DNA from: Eggerthellaceae bacterium
Lineage (GTDB): Bacteria > Actinomycetota > Coriobacteriia > Coriobacteriales > Eggerthellaceae
Direction: 5' to 3'
Length of the DNA: 11,947 bases
Assembly: GCA_017459485.1 (NCBI GenBank)
Contig: JAFUCW010000273.1
Coordinates: forward strand, 1 to 11,947
This document shows, piece after piece, positions 1 to 7,255 of this stretch. Under the pieces are notes generated by a model. It had not been told where the DNA came from. It worked only from the letters and a program-made list of their open reading frames with translations, and made no database searches. The stretch's first letter is position 1. Every line of letters begins with the position of its first letter. The position numbers and the translations under genes are program-made.

Positions 1-26
1 ATCGCAGGTCATGAACCAAGCGGCAA

Positions 27-116
27 GACCCTGATATGCCCCAAAAAAGATTGGGAAGCTCGTGCCTTACCACTTGGCGACACCCGCGTAGCACCATATC
101 ATATCACAACAGGGTC
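27..116. repeat. Inverted repeat enclosing the tRNA half
   Basis: GACCCTG at 27-33 is the exact reverse complement of CAGGGTC at 110-116. Next to them, ATATG (34-38) pairs with CATAT (100-104, with a second copy at 95-99), leaving a bulge of about five bases on one side. The tRNA half at 51-87 sits inside with 12 bases on each side (39-50 and 88-99). A minus-strand transcript could fold into a long stem displaying the tRNA half. A smaller hairpin, CCCAA/TTGGG (40-44 and 51-55), lies at the junction and uses the anticodon bases. CAGGG at 110-114 can instead pair with CCCTG at 126-130. Confidence 0.5.
51..87 (-). tRNA. 5' half of a tRNA-Gly (anticodon CCC); 3' half not found
   Basis: Read on the minus strand from 87 down to 51, the sequence matches the first 38 positions of a bacterial glycine tRNA. 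The acceptor strand is GCGGGTG, followed by T8 and C9. The D arm has a GCC/GGC stem, A14, G18-G19 and A21. The 5' anticodon strand is CGAGC and the loop is TTCCCAA (U33, anticodon CCC, purine 37). After the loop a GCTCG strand should follow. Instead the sequence reads TCTTTTTTGGGG, and no CACCCGC acceptor partner or normal T arm appears in the remaining 50 bases before the window edge. It is therefore a truncated tRNA, an attachment-site remnant, or a gene interrupted by a sequence running out of the window. The tRNA origin of the 37 bases is clear; why the 3' half is missing is open. Confidence 0.72.
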
Positions 117-230
117 AAGTTGGTGCCCTGCCAAATGCCATAATTCGCAAGCGTCCACGCGGAATCCTTAAGACGGCTCACGCACCCCTCCAACTGTCAT
201 TACGCAATGGCCGATTAACGCACCCCAATA

Positions 231-272
231 GGACACCGTCCATTGGAATGGGACAGGGCATGATAGGTGTCC
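231..272. repeat. Inverted repeat, possible structured RNA
   Basis: GGACACC (231-237) is the exact reverse complement of GGTGTCC (266-272). Inside it a smaller hairpin forms between GTCCA (238-242) and TGGGAC (249-254, one bulged G), with a six-base loop. There is no T tract after it, so it is not an ordinary intrinsic terminator. Confidence 0.4.
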
Positions 273-297
273 GGTAAGGCTGAACGAAGCGCGTTAG

Positions 298-336
298 GCT
301 GCAGTAAGGTATCCAGGAGCGCTGCCGAACTGCAGC
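298..336. repeat. Eight-base-pair inverted repeat with 23-base loop
   Basis: GCTGCAGT (298-305) is the exact reverse complement of ACTGCAGC (329-336). The loop holds a weaker GGTA/TGCC pairing and an AGCGCT palindrome. It lies upstream of the predicted LCP promoter, so it would be part of a different transcript or a protein-binding site. No T tract follows. Confidence 0.4.
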
Positions 337-403
337 ATGTTGTGAAGAAAAATGGAGGGCATCTTAAGAACATACACAACCTGGTGTGGGCACAGAGGCT
401 CGA

Positions 404-412
404 TGATACAAT
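404..412 (+). promoter_or_regulatory. Extended -10 promoter for the LCP gene
   Basis: TGATACAAT at 404-412 has the TGn extension plus a TACAAT -10 box. No good -35 box lies 16-18 bases upstream, as is common for extended -10 promoters. Transcription would start near 419, giving a leader of roughly 28 bases before the ATG at 447. Confidence 0.45.
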
Positions 413-446
413 GGGTAGGTTGCAATCCTGAACAGGAGATTACAGC

Positions 447-2051
447 ATGGCCAAAAGCCGAAGCTCAAAACAAGTACAGGGCAAACATGTTTCGCAACCT
501 CTTGTGGAAGAATACGAAGGCTCTGATTATATAGACGAACCCGTTCTGGACGAAGCTGCCGACGACAGTCCAGCCCAGGCGGAAGTTACCAACGGCATTC
601 CGCGCGTGGACGCGCCCGCAGGCGATTCGCATCCAGAGTCCAGATACTCGTCCAAGGACGACGAGCGCTATGCTGCTGTCAGCAAGCTGGCGGAGCCTAC
701 CAATGGCCCTATCACCGACGTGTATCGCCCCATCACCGCCGGCACGTTCAAGCCCGTGGTGTCCGCTTCGCAAATGACCGACGAAGCCCGTGCGGACCAC
801 TATGCCCATGAAGTAGCGGCAGCGTCGGGGCAGCAAGGGAAAAAGCAGGGATGGTGGGACGGCCCCCGCATCGCTACGCTCATCCTGGGTCTTTTGCTGG
901 CTGCCCTACTGGGGTTCATCGGGTTCCAGCTCTTCATGAACAGCTATAAGGCGGACATCAACGAGCAGCTTCGTCTTGAAAACGTCGAAGACGCAGAAGC
1001 GGCGCGCGAGGCGTTGACCCCCACCACCTCGCGCGATTCGTTCTACATGATGATCATCGGTTCAGACTCGCGCAACGACGGGGACGCCGAGCGCTCCGAC
1101 ACCAACATCGTCGCGCGCGTCGACCCACAAAACGGTATCATCACCATGATCTCCATCCCGCGCGACACCGCCGTCACGCTGGGCAGCCACGGCACGCAGA
1201 AATTCAACGCAGCATTCGCCTACGAGGGCATCCCCGGCACCATCCGTGCCGCAGAAGACCTGCTTGGCATCAAGATTTCCCACTATGCCATGGTGGACTT
1301 TGACGGCATGAAGGGCCTGGTCGACACCCTTGGCGGCGTGGTGGTGGACGTGCCGGTGCGCATTGACGACCCTGACGCCGGCCCAGTCGTTATCGAGGCG
1401 GGGGAGCAGACGCTCAACGGCGAAGCTGCGCTGACTTTTGCTCGCTCGCGCGCTTACGCCACGGGCGACTTCCAACGTTCCACCAACCAGCGCATTCTTA
1501 TTGAAGCTATGCTCAAGAAGTGCATGGGCCTGACCGAAGCCGACCTTCTGCCGGTCATCGAAAGTGCCACGGAGTTCATGGATACCGACATGACGGTGTC
1601 CATGCTGCACGACTACGCGCTCTATTTTATGAACTTTGAGGAGATCACCACTTATTCGGTCATGGTTCCTTCCGACGTCACCATGAACGACGGCGTGTCC
1701 TATGTTGTGTGCAACACGGCCGCCCTCCAGAAGGTCATGCAGGCGGTCGACTCCGGCCAGGACCCGTCGGGCTACGTTGCCGACTACACGGTCTACAACA
1801 GCCAGCAGGCACGCGACCAGGGCGTAAGCGATGCTATTGGCACGGACAGCCGGCTGACCGAAGAAGGAGAATCTGGCGAAGAAGCGGGTGGAGAAGAGTA
1901 CTACGAAGAGTCCTACGAAGAAGAGTACTACGAGCCCGCTTATGACCAAGGCTACAGCCAAGGTTACGACCAGGGCTATAACCAGGGCTACAACCAGGGC
2001 TACAACCAGGGCTACAACAACGAACCCGTCTACTACGAAGGCTACTACTAA
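447..2051 (+). CDS. LCP (LytR-CpsA-Psr) family cell-wall glycopolymer ligase
   Basis: LCP enzymes move lipid-linked glycopolymers onto peptidoglycan at the outer membrane face. The 534-residue protein has a polar N-terminal region of about 140 residues, presumably cytoplasmic, and one membrane helix at about 142-164. The LCP domain spans about 200-370. Family residues are visible: GSDSR (D207, R209), RSDTN (R216, D218), SIPRDT, FARSR (R333, R335) and GDFQRSTNQR (D341, R344, R349), so an active enzyme is expected. The C terminus is odd: from about residue 470 it is Glu/Tyr-rich, then has six [DNS]QGY units (500-523) and ends YYEGYY. AGGAG at 434-438, eight bases before the ATG, fixes the start. 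menF begins 47 bp downstream with its own ribosome site, so co-transcription is possible. The polymer attached cannot be told from sequence. Confidence 0.93.
   Translation: MAKSRSSKQVQGKHVSQPLVEEYEGSDYIDEPVLDEAADDSPAQAEVTNGIPRVDAPAGDSHPESRYSSKDDERYAAVSKLAEPTNGPITDVYRPITAGTFKPVVSASQMTDEARADHYAHEVAAASGQQGKKQGWWDGPRIATLILGLLLAALLGFIGFQLFMNSYKADINEQLRLENVEDAEAAREALTPTTSRDSFYMMIIGSDSRNDGDAERSDTNIVARVDPQNGIITMISIPRDTAVTLGSHGTQKFNAAFAYEGIPGTIRAAEDLLGIKISHYAMVDFDGMKGLVDTLGGVVVDVPVRIDDPDAGPVVIEAGEQTLNGEAALTFARSRAYATGDFQRSTNQRILIEAMLKKCMGLTEADLLPVIESATEFMDTDMTVSMLHDYALYFMNFEEITTYSVMVPSDVTMNDGVSYVVCNTAALQKVMQAVDSGQDPSGYVADYTVYNSQQARDQGVSDAIGTDSRLTEEGESGEEAGGEEYYEESYEEEYYEPAYDQGYSQGYDQGYNQGYNQGYNQGYNNEPVYYEGYY
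1944..2015 (+). repeat. 12-bp tandem repeat coding six [DNS]QGY units
   Basis: Six in-frame 12-base units code DQGY, SQGY, DQGY, NQGY, NQGY, NQGY. The last four are nearly identical in DNA (CAGGGCTAC core), which points to recent slippage or recombination and likely copy-number variation between strains. The tail would be outside the cell because it follows the membrane-anchored LCP domain. Confidence 0.9.
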
Positions 2052-2098
2052 GGCGCGTTCGACAGCACCGCGAAAGGGACTGGGCAAGGAGCGCCACT

Positions 2099-3379
2099 AT
2101 GGCGAAGGTCTACACGTACACGCAGCCGCTCGAGGCAGATCCGCTGGGCGCTTTCTGCGCGCTTTGCGGCGGTTTCACCGACCAATTCGTGTACTACAGC
2201 AAGGAGCGCCCCTTTCGCTACCTGGGGCTAGGTCGCTGCATCGCGCTTGACTCCCTCGCGGGCATGGAGGTGGAAATGCAGGGCCCCAGCGCACTTCCGC
2301 CAACATTGTTTTCGTTCAAACGGTTCGACGAAGGAAACCCCAGCCCCTCAGACGAGCTTTTCGAGACGTTTCCCAATTTGCGCTTCCTGCTTCCCGAAGT
2401 GGTCGTCGTCGAAAACGAGCAGGGCGTTTTCTTGCAGGTGAACAGCCTGGGGCCGGTTTACCATGCGCGGGCGGATCGCTTCGGAAAGCGGGCGCGCGCA
2501 GCGGCGGCGCCGGATCCGCAGGCCATACCCTACCGTGTCGAACCAGACGAGTGGACGGAATGGAACGAACGTGCCCTGGCCGCCCTTGACGCCATTGGCG
2601 CGGGCAGGGTGAGCAAAGTCGTTCCCTGCAGGCGTTTGAAGCTGGAGGCGCAACGCCCCTTTTCTTCGCAGGACCTGCTGGCGAACCTTGTTGCGGGCCC
2701 TGCACGTGGAACGGTGTTTCTCTACGGGTACGGGGGCGTCTTCTTCTGTGGCTGTACGCCAGAGCTGCTGGTGCGAAAGCGCGGGGACCAGGTCGAAAGC
2801 ATGTGCCTTGCCGGGACGTGCGGTGTGGGCGAAGACGAATCCCAGCGCGATGCGCTTGCAGCCCAGCTGCTTTCCGACGAAAAGAACCTGCGCGAGCATG
2901 CATTCGTCGTGGACTTCATCCGACAGGTGGTCGAGCGCAACTGCCATCAGGTGCACATCCCTCGCACGCCTTCCATCCTTTCCTTGGCAGACGTGCAGCA
3001 TCTCCAAACGTCGGTGAGTGCGCGCGCCATGGAAGGCTGTAGCATCCAGAACCTGGCGGGGCAGCTGCATCCCACCCCCGCGCTTTCGGGGACGCCAGTG
3101 GGGGAAGCGCTTATGCTCTTGCGCCAGATAGAGCCGTTTGCACGGGGTTTTTTCGGCGGTTCGGTCGGCGTGGTGAATACGGAAGGGGACGGCGAGTTTT
3201 CCGTTGCTATCCGCAGCGGCGTGTTCGATGGTGAAACAGGCTGGCTTTATGCTGGCTGCGGCATCGTGGAGGGCAGCGATCCGCGGTCCGAGTACGACGA
3301 GATAGACATGAAGCTCAAGACCATACGGTCGGCATTTGACGGAACGCCCGGTACAACAGAGAGGCTGGCACATGCGTGA
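2099..3379 (+). CDS. menF: Isochorismate synthase MenF
   Basis: Converts chorismate to isochorismate, the first committed step of menaquinone synthesis. The 426-residue protein has the chorismate-binding fold in its C-terminal two thirds. Visible motifs are SKVVPCRRL (K173, the position of the base lysine in MenF-type enzymes), TPELL, LAGTCGVGEDE, the HPTPALSGTP segment, EPFARGFFGG (E345), and AGCGIVEGSDP with SEYDEIDMK, which supplies Mg-binding acids. Anthranilate and aminodeoxychorismate synthases share this fold, but the neighbouring menD, menH and menB make MenF by far the best call. AAGGAG at 2086-2091, seven bases before the ATG, sets the start. Its last 8 bases overlap menD (ATGCGTGA), so the two are probably translationally coupled. 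Confidence 0.93.
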   Translation: MAKVYTYTQPLEADPLGAFCALCGGFTDQFVYYSKERPFRYLGLGRCIALDSLAGMEVEMQGPSALPPTLFSFKRFDEGNPSPSDELFETFPNLRFLLPEVVVVENEQGVFLQVNSLGPVYHARADRFGKRARAAAAPDPQAIPYRVEPDEWTEWNERALAALDAIGAGRVSKVVPCRRLKLEAQRPFSSQDLLANLVAGPARGTVFLYGYGGVFFCGCTPELLVRKRGDQVESMCLAGTCGVGEDESQRDALAAQLLSDEKNLREHAFVVDFIRQVVERNCHQVHIPRTPSILSLADVQHLQTSVSARAMEGCSIQNLAGQLHPTPALSGTPVGEALMLLRQIEPFARGFFGGSVGVVNTEGDGEFSVAIRSGVFDGETGWLYAGCGIVEGSDPRSEYDEIDMKLKTIRSAFDGTPGTTERLAHA

Positions 3380-5366
3380 CGAAGATCTGACCAAGCCCAT
3401 CGAGCTTGACAAGGGTGCAAAGCCCGAAATAGACCGGGAGGCGGTCACCAGGCCGGTGAATTCCTCTGCGGTGGTCACACACGCAAGCGAAGGCGTCATC
3501 AGCCCTGAACCTGCTTTCCGTGCCGCAGATGCAGAGGACACGGGCCAGATCGTGTTGCCAGAGGAACTAAGCGGCAAGCGCCCGGCGGCGCCCATTGCTT
3601 CACCTACGTTCCCCGAAGCAGACCCGGCTGAAACGGCACTGTTCTTGGGTGCCTTTTTCCAAGAGCTGGCGCGATGCGGGGTGAAGGATTTCGTCGTCAG
3701 CCCAGGCTCGCGCTCCACCGGTCTTGCCATGATCGCGTTCGAAACCGTCGGCGAAGTCTACGTGGACGTGGACGAGCGCAGCGCCGCCTTTTTCGCTCTT
3801 GGTCTGGCGAAGGCGACAGGCAACCCTGTTGGCGTCATCTGCACTTCCGGCACTGCCCCTGCCAACTGGATGCCCGCCGTGCTCGAGGCGGAGGCAAGCC
3901 GTGTGCCCGTGTTGTTCCTTTCGGCTGATCGCCCACCTCGGCTGCAGAAGATCGCCGCACACCAAACCACAGACCAGCAAGACCTGTTCGCAGGTCATGT
4001 GAAAGCTTTCTACCAGATGCCCCTTCCTGCTGGAGACGACAAAACCGTGACCTACGCGCGTCAGGTGGCGCTTGATGCGGCAATCGCGGCACATGGCGCT
4101 ATGCCCGGTGCTCGCAGCTGCGATGGCGGTCCGGTGCACGTGAACTTCCCGCTCGAAGAACCCCTCAAGCCCGCTTTGCTCGAAGAGGTCCGCCCCCGCC
4201 TGGAACGCGTGGGGGCCGCTCGCACGCTTCCGCCGACGGTTGTGCCTGGGCAGGTCCTGCTTCCCAACGACACAGCTGGGCTGTTGCGCGTTATCGCGGG
4301 CAAGCGCGTGGTCGCACTTTGCGGCGAGGGCAGCGCAAACAGCGCCTCGGACGTCGAAGCGCTGGTCGAGTTCGCCCAGAAACGCAACGTGCCTCTTCTT
4401 GCCGACCCGCTTTCCGGCCTGCGCTGCAGCGACGCGTCGTGCGTTATGAGCAACTACGATTCGGTGTTCGGGCATTCGGTCGCACCTATGCCCGAAGTGG
4501 TCGTGCGTTTTGGTCGCTGGCCCGTATCCAAGCGATGCGCAGAGGCGTTGGGCAGCTGCGGCGCAACCCAGCTAGTGGTGGACATGCGCGACACGCGCGA
4601 TGCCATGGCAACCACCACCACGTTCGTGCGCACCACGCCGGTCGCGTTTGCGCGTGCGCTGGCCGCGGCGGAAGGCGAAGCAGCGGCAGACAGGGATTTC
4701 TTCGAGTCCTGGGCGGCAATCGACGAAAAGGCCGGGGAGCGTATCGGGCAGGTGGGCACGCTGATCGACATGGACTCCTTCGAAGGGGCCTACGTTGACG
4801 CGCTGTTCGACATGGTGCCTGCCGACTCGCTTGTTTATGCCGCTTCAAGCATGTCTATCCGCGCTATTGACACGTTCTATCGTGCCAATGGACGTCCGAT
4901 CGAAGTGCTGTGCAACCGTGGGCTTTCGGGCATCGACGGGACACTGTCGAGCGCGATAGGCGCCGCCTGCGCCTACGAGCAGACGACCGTCCTTGCCGGA
5001 GACCTGGCCTTCTTGCACGATGCGAATGCGCTTTCGCTGCAATGGGAGCTGCGCACGCGCGAGCACAGGGGCGCTGGCGTACGTCCGAGCATCGTGATAG
5101 CGGTGCTCAACAACAACGGCGGGGGCATTTTCGACCTACTGCCCCAGCGCTCCAGCGAAGACTACTTCGAGCGCCTGTTCCTTACCCCGCAGCGCTTCCA
5201 CATCAAAGAGCTTGCAGCCGCCTTCGAGGTGTCCTACCGCAAGGCCACCACGGTGGCGGGTTTCCGGCGCGCTTACACAGACTTTCTAGGCACGCCTGGG
5301 ATCAGCATCATAGACATCGAAGTGCCGCTTGGCGGCATGCGCGAACGTTACGAGAGGTTCTGGTAG
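3372..5366 (+). CDS. menD: SEPHCHC synthase MenD (thiamine-diphosphate enzyme)
   Basis: Joins isochorismate with a succinyl-semialdehyde unit from 2-oxoglutarate, using thiamine diphosphate and Mg. The start at 3372 is chosen because AGAGAGG lies just upstream and it gives an ATGCGTGA overlap with menF; an in-frame ATG at 3336 lacks such a site. The 664-residue protein shows FVVSPGSRST, VDVDERSAAFFALG (catalytic E135, equivalent to E55 of E. coli MenD), CTSGTAPANW, SADRPP, VHVNFPLEEPL, NRGLSGIDGT, and the cofactor motif GDLAFLHD followed by NNNGGGIFDLLP. About 80 residues precede the usual MenD N terminus. They are polar, rich in Pro, Glu and Thr, and not recognisable as a domain. The enzyme body looks intact. 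Confidence 0.95.
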   Translation: MRDEDLTKPIELDKGAKPEIDREAVTRPVNSSAVVTHASEGVISPEPAFRAADAEDTGQIVLPEELSGKRPAAPIASPTFPEADPAETALFLGAFFQELARCGVKDFVVSPGSRSTGLAMIAFETVGEVYVDVDERSAAFFALGLAKATGNPVGVICTSGTAPANWMPAVLEAEASRVPVLFLSADRPPRLQKIAAHQTTDQQDLFAGHVKAFYQMPLPAGDDKTVTYARQVALDAAIAAHGAMPGARSCDGGPVHVNFPLEEPLKPALLEEVRPRLERVGAARTLPPTVVPGQVLLPNDTAGLLRVIAGKRVVALCGEGSANSASDVEALVEFAQKRNVPLLADPLSGLRCSDASCVMSNYDSVFGHSVAPMPEVVVRFGRWPVSKRCAEALGSCGATQLVVDMRDTRDAMATTTTFVRTTPVAFARALAAAEGEAAADRDFFESWAAIDEKAGERIGQVGTLIDMDSFEGAYVDALFDMVPADSLVYAASSMSIRAIDTFYRANGRPIEVLCNRGLSGIDGTLSSAIGAACAYEQTTVLAGDLAFLHDANALSLQWELRTREHRGAGVRPSIVIAVLNNNGGGIFDLLPQRSSEDYFERLFLTPQRFHIKELAAAFEVSYRKATTVAGFRRAYTDFLGTPGISIIDIEVPLGGMRERYERFW

Positions 5367-5372
5367 GCAGGT

Positions 5373-6176
5373 ATGCAAAGCTGGCTTGTTCGGGCATATG
5401 GTATCCCAGGGAGCATGCCTCTGGTGCTCCTTCATGGCTTTATGCAAGACGGTACGCTGTGGGAAGATTCCGCCGAAGCCCTTGCCGTCACGAACTACGT
5501 GGTGGCTCCCACAATGACACCCCCTTCACCCGACGAGTCCTCCCTGGGGGACATGGCGGAAGGCGTTTATGGCGTCATCCAGCAATGCGCTTTGCACACG
5601 CGAAGGTTCAAGGCGATTGTCGTGGGCTATTCCTTTGGAGGGCGCGTTGCGCTTGAATTTGCCCGCCGCTACCCCGAAGTGCTGTCTGGGCTTGTGTTGG
5701 AGAGTGCTTCGCTTGGTCCCCGGACGGAAAGCGAACGAGCAAGCCTTAAAGAGCGCAACGAGCTGTGGGCCGACCAGTTCGAGCAAGCGGAGTCCATGAA
5801 GGAAGTGGTCGACATTTGGGAGAAAGTGCCCCTGTTCGCCACCCAGCGCTCGCTAGATGAAAAAGTGCGGGAGAGCATCCGCAAGGTGCGTCTAAGGGGG
5901 GACAAGGAGCAGCTGGCGTGGCTTCTGCGATCGGCAGGGGCGCATACGATGCCGCTCGAGGACGAGGCGTGCGCTCTTTTGAAGGAGCTGCCTGTTCCCG
6001 TGCTCTATGCTGCCGGTTCGTCAGATGCGAAGTATAGCGAAGTTGCAGATCGCGTGGAGGCGCTGGGCGCTGCGCACATCCAGGTTGCGCGATTCGCGTG
6101 CGGACACAACATTCACCTGGAGTCCCCCGTTGCCTACGCCGAGCGGCTCCGTGCGTTCGCGAATAGCGTGGAGTAG
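5373..6176 (+). CDS. menH: SHCHC synthase MenH (alpha/beta hydrolase)
   Basis: MenH removes pyruvate from SEPHCHC to give SHCHC. The 267-residue protein is a compact alpha/beta hydrolase. It has the oxyanion segment LLHGFMQDGTLWED, the nucleophile elbow GYSFGGRVALEFA (S87), the acid in AGSSDAKY (D218) and the histidine in CGHNIHLE (H245), spaced much like S86/D210/H232 of E. coli MenH. It starts 6 bp after the menD stop. The ribosome site is weak (GGTAGG at 5362-5367), so translation may depend on ribosomes leaving menD. Fold alone would allow another hydrolase function; the place between menD and menB supports MenH. Confidence 0.9.
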   Translation: MQSWLVRAYGIPGSMPLVLLHGFMQDGTLWEDSAEALAVTNYVVAPTMTPPSPDESSLGDMAEGVYGVIQQCALHTRRFKAIVVGYSFGGRVALEFARRYPEVLSGLVLESASLGPRTESERASLKERNELWADQFEQAESMKEVVDIWEKVPLFATQRSLDEKVRESIRKVRLRGDKEQLAWLLRSAGAHTMPLEDEACALLKELPVPVLYAAGSSDAKYSEVADRVEALGAAHIQVARFACGHNIHLESPVAYAERLRAFANSVE

Positions 6177-6177
6177 G

Positions 6178-6201
6178 ACCGCGCTTGCACCGAGGCGCGG
6201 T
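6178..6201. repeat. Hairpin between menH and menB
   Basis: ACCGCGC (6178-6184) pairs exactly with GCGCGGT (6195-6201) across a 10-base loop, starting just after the menH stop. No T run follows, so it is more likely an mRNA stability or processing element than a terminator. The remaining spacer to menB is G+C-rich and shows no gene. Confidence 0.4.
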
Positions 6202-6269
6202 GGGCCGAGGCGGCAGACGAGGCGCGAAGGCGTGGCATGCGTACGGCCCAGAGATACGAAAGGAAACCC

Positions 6270-7106
6270 ATGTCGCTAGAATGGAAACAGGTCAAGGACT
6301 ACCAGGAGATACGCTTCGAGGCTAGCGAGGGCATAGCCAAGATCACGATCAACCGGCCCGAGCGCCGAAATGCGTTCACGCCTCTTACCAACACCGAAAT
6401 GTACGATGCGTTTTCGATCGCGCGCGACGACGCTGCCATAGGCGTGATCATCCTTACCGGCGCTAACCACGACGGTGCCGACGAAGACCAGGCATTTTGC
6501 TCGGGCGGTGACCAGAAGATTCGCGGCAACGGAGGCTACGTGGGCGAAGAGGGTATTCCGCGCCTGAACGTGCTCGACTTGCAGCGGCTCATTCGCGTGG
6601 TCCCCAAGCCGGTCATCGCCATGGTAAACGGTTACGCCATTGGTGGCGGCCACGTGCTCCATTTGCTATGCGACTTATCCATTGCTGCGGAAACGGCCAA
6701 GTTCGGCCAGACGGGGCCGAAAGTCGGCAGTTTCGACGCCGGTTACGGCGCGGGCTACCTTGCCGCCGTAGTGGGGCAGAAGAAGGCACGCGAAATTTGG
6801 TACCTTTGCAGGCAGTACACTGCAGCGGAAGCGCTGGAGATGGGCCTGGTCAACAAAGTGGTTCCGTTCGATCAGCTCGAGGAAGAATGCATCGCTTGGG
6901 CGCGCGAGATGCTCCAATGGAGTCCGACCGCCCTGCGCTTCATGAAAGCAAGCTTCAATGCGGCGACCGACGGCTTGGCCGGGTTGCAGCAGCTGGCAGG
7001 GGACGCGACCATGCTGTTCTACACCACCGACGAAGCGAAAGAGGGCCGCGACGCCTTCAAGGAAAAGCGGGCTCCCGATTTCACGCAGTTTCCCAAGTTC
7101 CCCTAG
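6270..7106 (+). CDS. menB: 1,4-dihydroxy-2-naphthoyl-CoA synthase MenB
   Basis: A crotonase-fold enzyme that closes the second ring of the naphthoquinone: OSB-CoA to DHNA-CoA. The 278-residue protein follows E. coli MenB closely: [81 protein letters not shown] and a [10 protein letters not shown] end. Q147, T148 and G149 match the bicarbonate-binding segment of type I MenB (Q154-G156 in E. coli), so it should need bicarbonate. S154 and D156 match catalytic S161 and D163. The start at 6270 is chosen because GAAAGGA (6257-6263) lies upstream and the family N terminus begins here; an in-frame ATG at 6237 has no ribosome site. It is the last gene of the first men block. Confidence 0.96.
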   Translation: MSLEWKQVKDYQEIRFEASEGIAKITINRPERRNAFTPLTNTEMYDAFSIARDDAAIGVIILTGANHDGADEDQAFCSGGDQKIRGNGGYVGEEGIPRLNVLDLQRLIRVVPKPVIAMVNGYAIGGGHVLHLLCDLSIAAETAKFGQTGPKVGSFDAGYGAGYLAAVVGQKKAREIWYLCRQYTAAEALEMGLVNKVVPFDQLEEECIAWAREMLQWSPTALRFMKASFNAATDGLAGLQQLAGDATMLFYTTDEAKEGRDAFKEKRAPDFTQFPKFP

Positions 7107-7140
7107 GGCGGTTGCGCACTAGGCTGACCCGTGTATTCGG

Positions 7141-7217
7141 GAATGTGTACATTCTTTTCTCGGCAAGGGCGTAATTGTTACATATATGCATAACTGTGCA
7201 AAAAAATGTACACATTC
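7141..7217. repeat. 13-bp inverted repeat, each arm near-palindromic
   Basis: GAATGTGTACATT (7141-7153) is the exact reverse complement of AATGTACACATTC (7205-7217). Each arm is itself close to palindromic (GAATGT-GT-ACATTC at 7141-7154), as expected of a site for a dimeric regulator. The centres are 64 bp apart, about six turns of DNA, which would put two bound dimers on the same face and permit looping. The regulator is unknown. Confidence 0.55.
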
Positions 7218-7233
7218 GCATGTCGCTCTTGCC
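7162..7233 (+). repeat. 10-bp stem interleaved with the 13-bp repeat
   Basis: GGCAAGGGCG (7162-7171) pairs with CGCTCTTGCC (7224-7233), fully if one G-U pair is allowed. Its arms interleave with those of the 7141/7217 repeat (first arm of one, first arm of the other, then the two second arms). The two stems cannot nest, so they are either alternatives or form a pseudoknot if transcribed from menB. Confidence 0.4.
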
Positions 7234-7255
7234 AGCTTTGCCTTGGTGCAGAGTT

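Larger units (their letters stand above)
88..403. other. Non-coding stretch upstream of the LCP gene
   Basis: I see no convincing reading frame on either strand here, and base composition is lower in G+C than in the genes. I see no second tRNA, no rRNA and no SRP, tmRNA or RNase P core motif. What it holds are inverted repeats, listed separately, which could be a small RNA, the end of an upstream transcript, or decayed intergenic sequence. Confidence 0.5.

Noticed and set aside
51..87. Group I intron in the anticodon loop of the tRNA-Gly
   Set aside because: Group I introns follow a U in the 5' exon. Here the sequence stays tRNA-like through CCCAA after the last loop U, so the intron would have to start with the same bases as the exon. 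No intron core is visible in the 50 bases available. It cannot be excluded without upstream sequence, but nothing supports it.
352..534. 60-residue plus-strand open frame before and over the LCP start
   Set aside because: It overlaps the well-supported LCP gene in another frame, has no family resemblance and contains the LCP ribosome site.
3336..3371. Earlier in-frame ATG for MenD
   Set aside because: It would overlap menF by 44 bases and has no Shine-Dalgarno. The ATG at 3372 has AGAGAGG in front and an ATGCGTGA overlap typical of coupling.
2348..3730. Long minus-strand open frame (460 codons) opposite menF and menD
   Set aside because: It mirrors two certain genes. Long antisense frames are expected in G+C-rich coding DNA, and its product shows no recognisable domain. 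The same applies to the minus-strand frames at 1062-2087, 3600-4475 and 7178-8347.
6237..6269. Earlier in-frame ATG for MenB
   Set aside because: There is no ribosome site there. GAAAGGA lies correctly before the ATG at 6270, which also matches the family N terminus.
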